From Bin52 sp965243345 (lineage in GTDB: Bacteria; Pseudomonadota; Alphaproteobacteria; Thalassobaculales; Thalassobaculaceae), in NCBI GenBank assembly GCA_965243345.1, contig CBDEUR010000003.1:1054001-1118000 (forward strand): DNA of 64,000 nt, written 5' to 3'. Each line of letters begins with the position of its first letter. Positions within the stretch are counted from its first letter, which is position 1. Below, piece after piece: positions 1 through 8,990 of the stretch. The notes beneath the pieces were generated by a model that had not been told where the DNA came from, did not search any database, and worked only from the letters and a program-made list of their open reading frames with translations. The position numbers were made by a program, and so were the translations under genes.

Positions 1-204
1 GTCAACGCTCTCGTCCTCCAGCACCTCGCGCCAGTGCGCGACCGGCCGTGCGATGGAGAATTCCTCCGCGACCCGGTGCGCCGAATCGAGCGTTCGGTTG
101 GCAACGCAGACCAGCTCCACACCGTCGATTCCCAGAAAGCCGGGGATATGCCGGGACCGGGTGTTGCCCCCGGCGCCGATCAGGCCGATGCGAACGGTGT
201 CCAT
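1..204 (-). CDS. Gfo/Idh/MocA-type oxidoreductase, N-terminal part only
   Basis: The first 68 residues of a protein that continues past the left edge of the window. The start is ATG at 204. The N-terminus forms a Rossmann beta-alpha-beta with G10-x-G12-G13, followed by a second strand ending in VCVANR. This is the usual NAD(P)-binding start of Gfo/Idh/MocA dehydrogenases, which oxidise or reduce sugars, inositols and related compounds. The catalytic half is outside the window, so the substrate cannot be assigned. It lies 67 bp downstream of the GNAT gene on the same strand and could be the tail of the sarcosine oxidase transcription unit. Confidence 0.7.
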   Translation of the reverse strand, partial: MDTVRIGLIGAGGNTRSRHIPGFLGIDGVELVCVANRTLDSAHRVAEEFSIARPVAHWREVLEDESVD

Positions 205-271
205 TCTGTCTCCCTTGCCGCGGTCGTTCGTGGTCTGCGCGCCCCGTGTAGCACGAATCGCGGGCGGGCGG

Positions 272-733
272 TCACCGTACGGAACGTTGCCAGGTCCGCG
301 CCGGGGTCCCGAACACCGAGAGCGTGGCTCCCGCCGGGTGAAGGCCGAGGTCGGTGAGGAAGGCCGCCGCCGCGGCCAGGCCGTCCGGGACGGTGATGGC
401 CAGGGTGGTCGAACCGTCCGACCGCGCCAGCGTCACGCAGGCATCGACAAGATGTCGGCCGGCACCACGCCGCCGGCAGCCCGCTTCGACGCCGAGCAGG
501 CGAATGACGGCCCGGTCGCGGCCGCTTGCCTGTTCCGGCGGCAGGTAGATGGCCAGTCCGACCAGGATTGCATCCGCGACCGCGACGACGAGTTCCCCGC
601 CCTCGCGCAGGCTCGAGAGCCCGCGGACCACCTGGCGGGCATGGGGTGCCACGATCACCGGTTCGAAGATGCGCCACGCCAGGGAAGCCGCGGCTTCATA
701 CTCCTCGAGCAGGGCGTGCCGGACAGCGATCAT
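272..733 (-). CDS. GNAT-family N-acetyltransferase
   Basis: A 153-residue protein with the single-domain GNAT layout. The acetyl-CoA pyrophosphate loop is RRRGAG at about residues 87-92, after a beta strand carrying RLLGVE. GNAT proteins move an acyl group from acyl-CoA to an amine. The start ATG at 733 overlaps the stop of soxG as ATGA, so it is almost certainly translated with the sarcosine oxidase operon. An in-frame longer form from 787 would lie inside soxG and is less likely. The substrate is unknown; the context suggests a small amine or amino acid, which is inference. Confidence 0.75.
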   Translation of the reverse strand: MIAVRHALLEEYEAAASLAWRIFEPVIVAPHARQVVRGLSSLREGGELVVAVADAILVGLAIYLPPEQASGRDRAVIRLLGVEAGCRRRGAGRHLVDACVTLARSDGSTTLAITVPDGLAAAAAFLTDLGLHPAGATLSVFGTPARTWQRSVR

Positions 734-1326
734 CCGGCCTCGACACGCACCCCGAACTCCCCGCCCGCGTCCGTGAGCCAGGACCACAGCCAGGCCGCGA
801 AGCTGCAGGAGACCAGCAGGTCGTACCCGGGTCGGTCATCGACCTGCCACAGGGTCGTCCTGACCCGGCCGATCCGCGACTGCGCCGCGGACCCCACCGA
901 GAAACTGCGGGGGTGCAGGTCGAGGGCGCAGCCCTGGGCCAGAACCTCGCGCGCCCGGGGACCCGACAGGCGGATCACGGTCGACTGGTCGCTGACGTCG
1001 GTGACCACGACCCCTCCTGCGGCCAGGGCGTCGAGCAGCTCCACCTCGCGCCCGGGCGGCGTGACCACGAGCCGCTCGTCCGGTCCGAGCCAGATCACGG
1101 CCAGGGTATCGTGGAACACGCACCGGTTCGGGGTCGTCGGCGGCGCGGTCCCCGTCGTGCGCTGCATGGTGTCGATGAAGCCGGTGTCGTGCGGATCCCC
1201 GCGCACAACCAGCTTTCCGAGGAGCCGGCGCTCCCGGATGGTGACCCCGGCATCGCGAGGGCCTCCGGGCGGTGTCGCGAGGACATCGATCGGGGTGACA
1301 CAGGCCGGCGCGCCGTGCTCATCCAT
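730..1326 (-). CDS. soxG: sarcosine oxidase gamma subunit
   Basis: A 198-residue protein of the length and GcvT-like fold expected for SoxG, the small subunit of heterotetrameric sarcosine oxidase. It contains the family stretch LSGPRAREVLAQGCALDLHP around residues 120-139. The enzyme oxidatively demethylates sarcosine to glycine and passes the methyl carbon to tetrahydrofolate in the cytoplasm. The gene overlaps the end of soxA by 8 bp and the start of the GNAT gene by 4 bp, so translation is coupled along the operon. Confidence 0.88.
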   Translation of the reverse strand: MDEHGAPACVTPIDVLATPPGGPRDAGVTIRERRLLGKLVVRGDPHDTGFIDTMQRTTGTAPPTTPNRCVFHDTLAVIWLGPDERLVVTPPGREVELLDALAAGGVVVTDVSDQSTVIRLSGPRAREVLAQGCALDLHPRSFSVGSAAQSRIGRVRTTLWQVDDRPGYDLLVSCSFAAWLWSWLTDAGGEFGVRVEAG

Positions 1327-4321
1327 GCATGCGCTCTCCCTCGGGATCGAAGAACCTGGGTTCGGAAACCACGGCCCCCACCACGCGGTTTTCCAGCGGG
1401 ATCGACACCGTGCTGCCCAGCATCGAGCGCCCGCCCTTGACCAGTGCTAGCGCGATCGCGCGCCCGCAGGTCGGGCTGTGGTAGCTCGAGGTCACGTGGC
1501 CGATCATGGTCATCGGCGGCCTTGACCGCACGGTCTCGACCACCTGGGCGCCCTCGGGGATCACGTCGCGGGGATCCTCGCTCAGCAGGCCTACCAGCTG
1601 CTTGCGGTCGGGTGCGACCAGGTCGCGGCGGCCCAGTCCACGCTTGCCGATGAAATCGGTCTTGGCCTTCGAGACGATCCAGTCCATGCCGAGATCGAAC
1701 GGTGTGACGGTTCCGTCGGTTTCCTGGCCGACGATGATGAAACCCTTCTCCGCGCGCAGCACGTGCATGGCCTCGGTGCCGTAGGGACACAGGCCCAGCG
1801 GCTCTCCGGCAGCCACGAGAGCCTCCCACAGTGCCAGTCCGTGCCTGCGGCGTACATTGATCTCGAAGCTGACCTCGCCGCTGAAGGAGATGCGGAATAT
1901 CCGGGCCGGAATACCGGCGACGGTCCCCTCGCGCATCGACATGAACGGGAATGCCTCGGCCGACAGGTCGACGTCGGTGCACAGTCCGCCGAGCAGTTCC
2001 CGGCTGCGTGGTCCGCACAGGGCCGCCACGGCCCAGTGTTCGGTCACCGAGGTGAGCCGCACGTCGAGATCCGGCCATTCGGTCTGCAGCCATTCCTCGA
2101 GCCAGTCGAGGACCGTTCCGGCGCCGCCGGTGGTTGTGGTCATGTGGAAGCGGTTCTCGGCCAGGCGGGTCGTGACCCCGTCGTCCATGACCATGCCGTC
2201 CTCACCGAGCATCAGCCCGTATCGGGCCCGGCCGGGCTGCAGGCGAAGCCAGGAGTTGGTGTAGACCCGGTTGAGGAACTCGGCCGCGTCCGGTCCCTGG
2301 ATGTCGATCTTGCCCAGGGTCGAGGCATCGAGCAGTCCCACGGCCTCGCGCGCGGCGGTGACCTCGCGGTCGACCGCCTGGCGCATGGATTCACCGGGCC
2401 GCGGGTAGTACCAGGCCCGCATCCACTGGCCCACATGCTCGAAGGTTGCACCGCGCGCACGGTGCCACGGATCCATGGCAGTGGTCCGGACCGGGTCGAA
2501 CAGCGCACCAATGGTTCGCCCGGCGTAGGCGCCGATCGCGGCCGGCGTGTAGGGTGGACGGAAGGTGGTATGCCCGACGCCCGGAATGTCGCTTCCCAGA
2601 ACCTCGCCCATGATGGCGAGCGCGTTGATGTTCGAGGTCTTGCCCTGGTCGGTGCCCATGCCGGTGGTGGTGTAGCGCTTCAGATGTTCGACCGAGGTGT
2701 AGCCCTCGCGTGCGGCAAGGTGAACGTCGGCGGCGGTGACGTCGTTCTGGAAGTCGACGAAATGCGTGGCGAGCGGTCGTCCCGGCCTGCCGTGCGGCAC
2801 TGTCCACACATGATCCGGCAGCGACTGGGAGTGTTCGAGAACACGGGGCAGGGGGGCCTCGATCTCCTCGTGGCCGGCCGCGCGTGCCGCGGCACCGCCC
2901 GCCGCATGACCCTCGTTGAGACACCCTGCCACCGACATGGTGCCGGCACAGCCACCGACCGGTGTCACCTGTTGCAGAGTGGTGTCGGGAAGGAAGGCTC
3001 CGAGCGCCTCGTCCCATGCGAGCGAGCCGCCGCCCTGCGAGAACAGGTGCACGGCTGGTGTCCAGCCGCCGGAGACGGCCAGGGCGTCGCAGCGGATGGT
3101 GCGGCGGCGGCCGGTGAAGCCCTGGCCGTCGGCCGAGAGCTGTCGGATTGCGATCGATCGCAGCCGGTGCCATCCCGAAGTTCCGGTAACCGCGTGCCCG
3201 GTGTGGACGGTGAGGCCGGCGGCGCGTGCGGCGTCGACCAGGGGGCCTGCGGGGTTCGACCGCACATCGACGATCGCCGGCACCTCGACACCGTGCCGCA
3301 CCAGTACAAGCGCGGTGCGATAGGCGTCGTCGTTGCTGCAGAACACGGCGACCCGGCGTCCCGGCGTGACCCCGTAGCGGGTGATGTAGCCGCGTACGGC
3401 CGAGGCCAGCATGATGCCCGGACGGTCGTTGTCGGCGAACACCAGCGGCCGTTCATGGGCGCCGGTCGCCAGGATCACGTGACGCGCCCTGACCTTCCAC
3501 AGAATGCAGCGAGGCCTGCCGCTTCCCTCGTGCGGGGCGCGGTGCTGGAGCATGGTCAGGAAGCCGTGATCGTGCAGGCCACTGACAGTGGTGCGCGTCA
3601 GCACGGTCAGTTCGGGCATGGCCTGCAGGTCGGCGATCAGCGCGGGCAGCCAGTCGGCCGCCGGCCGGCCGTCGATCTCCACGTCGTCCTCGACCAGCAG
3701 AGAACCGCCCGGTTCCGGCTGTTCGTCCGCCAGGATCACGCGCGCTCCGCTCCTCCCGGCAGCGGCGGCGGCCGCGAGACCGGCCGGTCCGGCACCGACA
3801 ACCAGCACGTCACAGTGTGCATGAACCTGCCTGTAGAGGTCGGGGTCGGGACCGGGTGGAGCCTTGCCGAGACCGGCGACACGCCGGATCCAGTGTTCGT
3901 ACCGCAACCACCATCCGGGCGGCCACATGAAGGTCTTGTAGTAGAACCCGGCAGGAAGCAGCGGTGACAACAGGCTGTTGATGGCGCCGATGTCGGCGCG
4001 CAGCAGCGGCCAGCGGTTCTGGCTGGCCGCGATCAGCCCGTCGGTGAGTTCGATACGGGTTGCGCGCTGGTTCGGAGTGGTTCCGTTGCCGATCCCGCAC
4101 TGGACCAGGGCGTTCGGTTCCTCCGCACCCAGGGCCACGATGCCGCGGGGCCGGTGGTACTTGAAGCTGCGGGCGACGAGGCTGACATCGTTGGCAAGGA
4201 GCGCGGAAGCGAGCGTGTCGCCGCTCAGGCCCTGGAAGTCGCGTCCGTCGAACCGGAACCGGACCGGCCGGGTGCGGTCGATGCGTCCACCCTTCTCCAG
4301 CCTGTTGGAGCGGCGCCTCAT
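1319..4321 (-). CDS. soxA: sarcosine oxidase alpha subunit
   Basis: About 1000 residues, normal for SoxA. The N-terminal part is a ferredoxin-like domain (FDGRDFQGLSGDTLASALL). A dinucleotide-binding motif GAGPAG follows at residues 176-181, then an NAD-binding disulfide-oxidoreductase-like region. The last 400 or so residues are a GcvT/aminomethyltransferase domain that binds tetrahydrofolate and accepts the methyl carbon. I chose ATG at 4321 because it forms ATGA with the soxD stop. A longer in-frame start at 4381 would run deep into soxD. With SoxB, SoxD and SoxG it forms the heterotetramer that turns sarcosine into glycine, 5,10-methylene-THF and H2O2. Confidence 0.95.
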   Translation of the reverse strand: MRRRSNRLEKGGRIDRTRPVRFRFDGRDFQGLSGDTLASALLANDVSLVARSFKYHRPRGIVALGAEEPNALVQCGIGNGTTPNQRATRIELTDGLIAASQNRWPLLRADIGAINSLLSPLLPAGFYYKTFMWPPGWWLRYEHWIRRVAGLGKAPPGPDPDLYRQVHAHCDVLVVGAGPAGLAAAAAAGRSGARVILADEQPEPGGSLLVEDDVEIDGRPAADWLPALIADLQAMPELTVLTRTTVSGLHDHGFLTMLQHRAPHEGSGRPRCILWKVRARHVILATGAHERPLVFADNDRPGIMLASAVRGYITRYGVTPGRRVAVFCSNDDAYRTALVLVRHGVEVPAIVDVRSNPAGPLVDAARAAGLTVHTGHAVTGTSGWHRLRSIAIRQLSADGQGFTGRRRTIRCDALAVSGGWTPAVHLFSQGGGSLAWDEALGAFLPDTTLQQVTPVGGCAGTMSVAGCLNEGHAAGGAAARAAGHEEIEAPLPRVLEHSQSLPDHVWTVPHGRPGRPLATHFVDFQNDVTAADVHLAAREGYTSVEHLKRYTTTGMGTDQGKTSNINALAIMGEVLGSDIPGVGHTTFRPPYTPAAIGAYAGRTIGALFDPVRTTAMDPWHRARGATFEHVGQWMRAWYYPRPGESMRQAVDREVTAAREAVGLLDASTLGKIDIQGPDAAEFLNRVYTNSWLRLQPGRARYGLMLGEDGMVMDDGVTTRLAENRFHMTTTTGGAGTVLDWLEEWLQTEWPDLDVRLTSVTEHWAVAALCGPRSRELLGGLCTDVDLSAEAFPFMSMREGTVAGIPARIFRISFSGEVSFEINVRRRHGLALWEALVAAGEPLGLCPYGTEAMHVLRAEKGFIIVGQETDGTVTPFDLGMDWIVSKAKTDFIGKRGLGRRDLVAPDRKQLVGLLSEDPRDVIPEGAQVVETVRSRPPMTMIGHVTSSYHSPTCGRAIALALVKGGRSMLGSTVSIPLENRVVGAVVSEPRFFDPEGERMHG

Positions 4322-4668
4322 TCGCCGCGGTTCCGTGCATTGCGTTCGGCCGCGCTGTTGCGCCGCCAGTTGTCGCGCCACGCCGCCAGGCCGGCCTGCG
4401 AGCGCGGCAGTTCGCCGATCGGGTAGACCTCCAGGATCCGGTTGGTCGCGGTGTCACGCACCATGTTGAACCAGCGCCGGCAGCCATCCGAATGACACCA
4501 GCGCTCCAGGTGCAGGCCCCGGGGGTTCTGCTGCAGGAACAGGTACTCGGCGAACTCCCCGTCCGACAGCGCCGACGGGTCTGCGGGCCGGAGGATGTGG
4601 GCCTCGCCGCCGTAGTGGAACTCGGCGTCGTCACGGGGTCCGCACCATGGACAGACGATCAGCAGCAT
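4318..4668 (-). CDS. soxD: sarcosine oxidase delta subunit (zinc protein)
   Basis: A 116-residue protein with the zinc site of SoxD: Cys6 and Cys9 in CPWCG, then His59 and Cys63 in the segment RWCHSDGCRRWF. SoxD is a structural subunit of heterotetrameric sarcosine oxidase. The tail is rich in Asn, Arg and Ala. It starts 10 bp after the soxB stop and overlaps soxA by 4 bp, so the order B-D-A-G is the canonical one. Confidence 0.93.
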   Translation of the reverse strand: MLLIVCPWCGPRDDAEFHYGGEAHILRPADPSALSDGEFAEYLFLQQNPRGLHLERWCHSDGCRRWFNMVRDTATNRILEVYPIGELPRSQAGLAAWRDNWRRNSAAERNARNRGE

Positions 4669-4678
4669 ACCGGTCTCC

Positions 4679-5977
4679 TCAGTGCGCCACCCCCGCGGCG
4701 CCGTGCTCGTCGATCAGGTAGCCGCCGACGAACCGGTCCAGCGAGAACGGGGCCGCGATCGCGTTGGGCTCGTCGCGGGCAACGAGATCGGCGAACACGT
4801 GGCCCGAACCCGGCGTGGCCTTGAAGCCCCCGGTGCCCCAGCCGCAGTTGAAGTAGAGGTTGCGCACCGGTGTTCCGGAAATGATCGGTGACGCATCCGG
4901 GCAGGTGTCGACGATTCCGCCCCAGGACCGGAGCATCGACAGGCGCGACAGGCACGGGAACAGCTCGACCGCGGCCGCGAGCATGCCCTCGATCACGGTC
5001 AAGCTGCCGCGCTGCGTATAGGAGTTGTAGGAGTCCGTCCCGGCGCCCAGGACCATCTCCCCCTTGTCCGACTGGCTCACGTACATGTGCACCGCATTGG
5101 ACATGATCACGACATCGAGGATGGGCTTGATCGGCTCGGAAACCAGGGCCTGCAGCGGCCGGCTGGTAACCGGCAGCCGGAACCCGGCCATTTCGGCGAC
5201 CACACCGGCGTGACCGGCGACGACGCAGGCGACCTTCGAGGCACGAATCGGGCCGCGCGTGGTCTCCACGCCCCTGACCGTGCCCTGGTCGATCCTGAAC
5301 CCGGTCACGGCACAGTTCTGGATGATGTCGACGCCGCGCGCATCGGCGGCCCGGGCATATCCCCAGGCGACCGCATCGTGCCGCGCGGTGCCGCCGCGGC
5401 GCTGGATGAACCCCCCCATGACCGGGTAGCGCAGCTTCGGACTGGTATCCATGATCGGGACCAGCCGCTTGATCTCGTCCGGCGTGAGCACGTCGGAGTC
5501 GATGCCGTTCAGTCGAATCGCCTCGACCCGGCGCCGCATCTCGCGCAGTTCGTGTTCGGAGTGGGCAAGGGTGAGCACACCGCGCTGGCTGAACATCAGG
5601 TTGAAGTTGAGCTCCTGCGAGAGGCCCTCCCACAGTTTCATCGAGTGCTCGTAGATCGCCGCACTCTCGTCCCAGAGATAGTTGGAACGGATGATCGTGG
5701 TGTTGCGCCCGGTGTTGCCGCCGCCGATCCAGCCTTTCTCGAGCACGGCAATCCGCCGGATACCGTGCAGACTGGCGAGGTAGTAGGCGGTGGCAAGGCC
5801 GTGGCCGCCGCCGCCGACGACGATGACATCGTACTCGTCAGCCGGCTCGGGCGATCGCCACGCCGGCGTCCAGTTGCGGTGTCCGGCAAGGGCGTTGCGC
5901 GCGAGGCTGAGCAGCGAATACCGGCGCGAGCCGAAGATGTCGTCGCCGCGCTTCCGGTTCGACATCGGCAGTCTCAT
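4679..5977 (-). CDS. soxB: sarcosine oxidase beta subunit
   Basis: A 432-residue flavoprotein of the DAO fold and the first gene of the operon. The FAD-binding motif is GGGGHG at residues 55-60. His200 in GTARHDAVAW is at the position that carries covalent FMN in characterised SoxB proteins. The sequence LRSWGGIVDTCPDASPI matches the family. SoxB holds the sarcosine-oxidising active site. ATG at 5965 (MSNRKRGDD) is an alternative start 4 codons in, and neither has a strong ribosome-binding site. The 159 bp upstream should contain the promoter, but I could not place one convincingly. Confidence 0.94.
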   Translation of the reverse strand: MRLPMSNRKRGDDIFGSRRYSLLSLARNALAGHRNWTPAWRSPEPADEYDVIVVGGGGHGLATAYYLASLHGIRRIAVLEKGWIGGGNTGRNTTIIRSNYLWDESAAIYEHSMKLWEGLSQELNFNLMFSQRGVLTLAHSEHELREMRRRVEAIRLNGIDSDVLTPDEIKRLVPIMDTSPKLRYPVMGGFIQRRGGTARHDAVAWGYARAADARGVDIIQNCAVTGFRIDQGTVRGVETTRGPIRASKVACVVAGHAGVVAEMAGFRLPVTSRPLQALVSEPIKPILDVVIMSNAVHMYVSQSDKGEMVLGAGTDSYNSYTQRGSLTVIEGMLAAAVELFPCLSRLSMLRSWGGIVDTCPDASPIISGTPVRNLYFNCGWGTGGFKATPGSGHVFADLVARDEPNAIAAPFSLDRFVGGYLIDEHGAAGVAH

Positions 5978-6136
5978 CCCCGGGTTTCCCGTCCCGGTGC
6001 CCGTTGCTGCATTCGTGTCCTCTCCGACCGTAAACCGGTGCCGCGTGGGTTTGCGGTCACCCTGACGCCGGGCGCTCCGGTTGCGTGTGCAGTGTACGAC
6101 CGAATGCGGCGGGTCCGGAACACTTGCGACAGTGGC

Positions 6137-6607
6137 CTATTGCCGGATGGCCCGGACCCGCATCGTCGAGCCCTCCACGCCGGTGATCTCCACCACGGCG
6201 GCTTCGGGGATCGTCTCCCCGGTGTCCGACACCGCGCTCCACCAGCCGTCGTCGAGGCGGATCTGGCCACGGCCCGCCTCGAGTGCCGTCTCCAGCTGTA
6301 CGCGCCTTCCGAGATACTGCCGTCCCCGGGCGTTCAGGCCGTCCGCCCGGGACGACTGCCGGGCCCTGACCAGGAGCGGTCTCCCGACGGCTGTCGCAAC
6401 GACGGACAGGACGGCAAAGACCGCCAGCTGCAACCGGATGTCGAGGTCCGGCCAGACCATGAGCACGAACCCGCAGACCACGGACGCGCCTGCCGGAAAC
6501 AGCAGGAAGAACGACATGCTCATGATCTCGAAACCGAACAGGATCACGGCCAGCGTAAACCAGTGCCAGTAGGTGGGATGCAGCAGGAACGCGAGGTCGA
6601 CATCCAT
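6137..6607 (-). CDS. NfeD-like membrane protein
   Basis: A 156-residue protein with three hydrophobic segments at about 14-34, 36-53 and 60-78. A soluble C-terminal half (about 95-156) looks like the OB-fold NfeD domain, with GRRVQLETAL and the conserved acidic/aromatic stretch DDGWWSAV. NfeD proteins pair with SPFH/stomatin proteins in membranes and are thought to organise membrane microdomains and proteolysis. The start overlaps the stop of the upstream SPFH gene as TGATG, so the two are translationally coupled. There is no protease domain, so this is the short NfeD type. Confidence 0.85.
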   Translation of the reverse strand: MDVDLAFLLHPTYWHWFTLAVILFGFEIMSMSFFLLFPAGASVVCGFVLMVWPDLDIRLQLAVFAVLSVVATAVGRPLLVRARQSSRADGLNARGRQYLGRRVQLETALEAGRGQIRLDDGWWSAVSDTGETIPEAAVVEITGVEGSTMRVRAIRQ

Positions 6608-7614
6608 CAGGACTCTCCGGCGGTTCCCGTCCATGGCCCGCCATCGGGTTGCGACGGTGGTGCCGGCGGAGTGGGCGGCGCGGATTGTCCCGAAGCGGAT
6701 CGTGCAACCTCGACGATGCCGGCGAGGCTGCCGATGAGGGACGACGCCTCGAGCGGTACCATGATCACCTTCTGGTTCTCGGCCGATGCGATTGCCTCGA
6801 GCGCCTGGGTGTAGCGCTGGGCAACGAAGTAGTTGATGGCGTTGAGGTCACCGGACGCGATGGCTTCGGAGACCATGGTGGTGGCTCGCCCTTCGGCCTG
6901 GGCCGCCCGCTCGCGGGCCTCGGCGTCGCGGAACGCGGCGTCGCGACGTCCCTCCGCCTCCAGCACCAGCGAGGCCTTCTCTCCCTCCGCGCGCAGGATC
7001 GCGGCCTGTTTCTCTCCTTCCGCCTGCAGGATCTCGGCCCGCTTCTGGCGCTCCGCCATCATCTGCTGGTTCATCGCCCGGGTGAGGTCCGCCGGCGGGG
7101 TGAGGTCCTTGATCTCGACCCTGGTGACCTTCACGCCCCAGGGATTGGTCGCAAGATCGATGACGCGCAGCAGTTTCTCGTTGATGTCGTCGCGCCGCGA
7201 CAGCACGTCGTCGAGCGTCATGCCGCCGATCACCGAGCGGATGTTGGTCAGCGCCAGGTTGGTGATCGCCTGACGCATGTCCTTCACCTCGTAGGCCGCC
7301 TTGGCCGCGTCGATGACCTGGTAGAATGCGACGCCATCCGCCGAGACGGTGGCATTGTCGCGGGTGATCACGTCCTGGCTTGGAATGTCGAGCACGGTTT
7401 CCTGCATGGACATGCGCTGCCCGATCCGTTCGACCAGGGGTATGACGAGATGCAGCCCGGGACGCAGCGTGCGGGTGTAGCGGCCAAATCTCTCGACGGT
7501 CCATTCGGAGGCCTGCGGGACCGTCCGGACGGCCCGGAACACGAGAAGCAGTGCGAACCCGAGGCCCGCCAGGACAAAGATCAGAAACGGGGTCGAGGTG
7601 AGTTCGCTGTCCAT
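6607..7614 (-). CDS. SPFH/band 7 protein (stomatin/QmcA type)
   Basis: A 335-residue protein: an N-terminal membrane anchor (about residues 10-27), then an SPFH domain (about 28-190) with VPQASEWTVERFGRY and PGLHLVIPLVERI. A long charged Ala/Glu-rich coiled coil follows (about 175-240, repeated AEGEK blocks), then a Pro-rich tail near 315-325. QmcA/stomatin proteins oligomerise into membrane rings around microdomains. Coupling to the NfeD gene is the standard arrangement for this pair. It is the first gene of a two-gene operon. Confidence 0.9.
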   Translation of the reverse strand: MDSELTSTPFLIFVLAGLGFALLLVFRAVRTVPQASEWTVERFGRYTRTLRPGLHLVIPLVERIGQRMSMQETVLDIPSQDVITRDNATVSADGVAFYQVIDAAKAAYEVKDMRQAITNLALTNIRSVIGGMTLDDVLSRRDDINEKLLRVIDLATNPWGVKVTRVEIKDLTPPADLTRAMNQQMMAERQKRAEILQAEGEKQAAILRAEGEKASLVLEAEGRRDAAFRDAEARERAAQAEGRATTMVSEAIASGDLNAINYFVAQRYTQALEAIASAENQKVIMVPLEASSLIGSLAGIVEVARSASGQSAPPTPPAPPSQPDGGPWTGTAGES

Positions 7615-7991
7615 GATCCGGTTCCTCGGCTCTGCGGGGCTGGTCGTCGTCGGCGCGTCACGTCACAACCGCAGTGTACCATCCCTCGCAGCCGGCATCG
7701 TTGCGATATGTGCGCCCCCTGACCTCGGCGCGGGACGGCAAGGTGACCCGTGACGGGAGCAGAGATCCGATGCCGGCTGCCGGTCGCGGATCCACGGGGC
7801 GGGCGAGCGCTGCACTCCTCGTTCCATTCGGCGTGCCATGGTGGTTCGCTGCGGGGGCCGACGCCCGACAGGCCGGGGGGCAAGCCCTGTCACTCACCCG
7901 GCATTCGGACCGCAACCAACCCGGATGACGGCCGCGCAAGCACTGGCAGGGACTCCGCGTCGTCGCGGTCCTGTTCCAGACGCTCCTGCCG
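7615..7991. other. intergenic region, no gene supported
   Basis: 377 bp between two minus-strand genes. Short open frames exist on both strands but none has family-like sequence or a convincing ribosome-binding site. The promoter of the SPFH/NfeD operon should lie in the left part of this gap. I see no repeat or RNA structure that I would defend. Confidence 0.5.
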
Positions 7992-8663
7992 TCAGACGTA
8001 GCTGACCACCTCGTCGAACGGCTTTCTCCCGATGTCGGGCACCGTCGCGTCCTTGTCCGGATAGCCCGTCACCAGCAGGAGGAAGGGCCGTTCGGCCGAT
8101 TTCGGACGTCCCAGGATCTCGTTCAGGAACGCCATGGGGCTTGGCGTGTGCGTCAGGGTCGCCAGCCCGGCGAGGTGCAGTGCTGCGATCAGCATCCCGG
8201 TCGCGAGGCCGACCGATTCCATCGGGTAGTAGTGCTTGACCTTGCGACCGTCCGGCAGGCGGCCGTGCTTCTGCGAGAAGACCGCGATCAGATAGGGGGC
8301 TGTCTCGAGGAAGGGCTTGTGCTCGTCGGTGCCCAGCGGTGCAAGTGCGTCCAGCCATTCCTGCGGCGCCCGTTCACGGTAGAACCGGCGTTCTTCCTCT
8401 TCGGCGGCTTCCCGAATCCGCCTTTTTGTCTCCGGATCGCTGACGACGACGAAATGCCACGGCTGGAGGTTGGCGCCGCTCGGCGCCGTCGTCGCGGCAG
8501 CCAGGCATTCCTCGATGATCGTCCGCGCCACCGGCCGGCTGGAGAACTGCCGCACCGTTCGCCGGCGTTTCAGCTCCGCGTGGAAGTCCCGTGCACGCCG
8601 CATCATCTCGTCCTCGGGGCGTTCCCGGTACCCGGGCAGCGGAATGAATGGGTGCTCGTCCAT
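7992..8663 (-). CDS. nitroreductase-fold flavoprotein with iodotyrosine deiodinase-like active site
   Basis: A 223-residue FMN protein of the nitroreductase superfamily. FMN-binding residues are in RRRTVRQFS (about 33-41) and APSGANLQPWHF (60-71). The lid carries Glu91, Tyr95 and Lys116. This E-x3-Y-x20-K spacing equals the substrate-clamping triad of iodotyrosine deiodinase (human E157/Y161/K182, from memory). The block around residues 160-168 (THTP) also resembles the deiodinase Thr loop, and KPFLETAPYLI is a deiodinase-like stretch. The likely reaction is reductive dehalogenation of a halotyrosine or halophenol zwitterion. A different aromatic nitro or enone substrate is possible. It stands alone, with about 330 bp on either side. 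Confidence 0.75.
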   Translation of the reverse strand: MDEHPFIPLPGYRERPEDEMMRRARDFHAELKRRRTVRQFSSRPVARTIIEECLAAATTAPSGANLQPWHFVVVSDPETKRRIREAAEEEERRFYRERAPQEWLDALAPLGTDEHKPFLETAPYLIAVFSQKHGRLPDGRKVKHYYPMESVGLATGMLIAALHLAGLATLTHTPSPMAFLNEILGRPKSAERPFLLLVTGYPDKDATVPDIGRKPFDEVVSYV

Positions 8664-8990
8664 CTCGTGGTCCTCTCACCTGAAGCGCCAGCCTCGAGCC
8701 AGGATCGATACGCGTTCCGGTTCACGCGGGCAGAGCCGGCCGACGATCGGCCAGCCCGGTCACAATACACTGGCCACACGCACCCGTTTCGGCAGGATCC
8801 GTCAACTTCCCGCGAGTGCGCGTGCCCATCAGGGCCCCGGTGCCGCGCCCTGCCCGTCGTTCGCGCGCTACGCAGTTCTTCGGCGCCACGCTGCAAGGTG
8901 CGGACAACCCGCGGCGTCGCAGTGTGAGCGCCAGGACCCGTTGCAGGCCCCGCACTCGCCCCACATCTGGAAACTGAATGCTGGGGGCCG
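8664..8990. other. intergenic region, no gene supported
   Basis: 327 bp between the nitroreductase and HD genes, both on the minus strand. It should carry the nitroreductase promoter. No clear -35/-10 pair, hairpin or coding signal stands out. Frames running through it look like random translations of GC-rich DNA. Confidence 0.45.

Noticed and set aside
1763..3967. 734-residue open frame on the plus strand
   Set aside because: It runs antisense to soxA in GC-rich codons; the translation has no family-like blocks and soxA is unambiguous.
5087..6814. 575-residue plus-strand open frame
   Set aside because: Antisense to soxB, NfeD and the SPFH gene; a by-product of high GC content.
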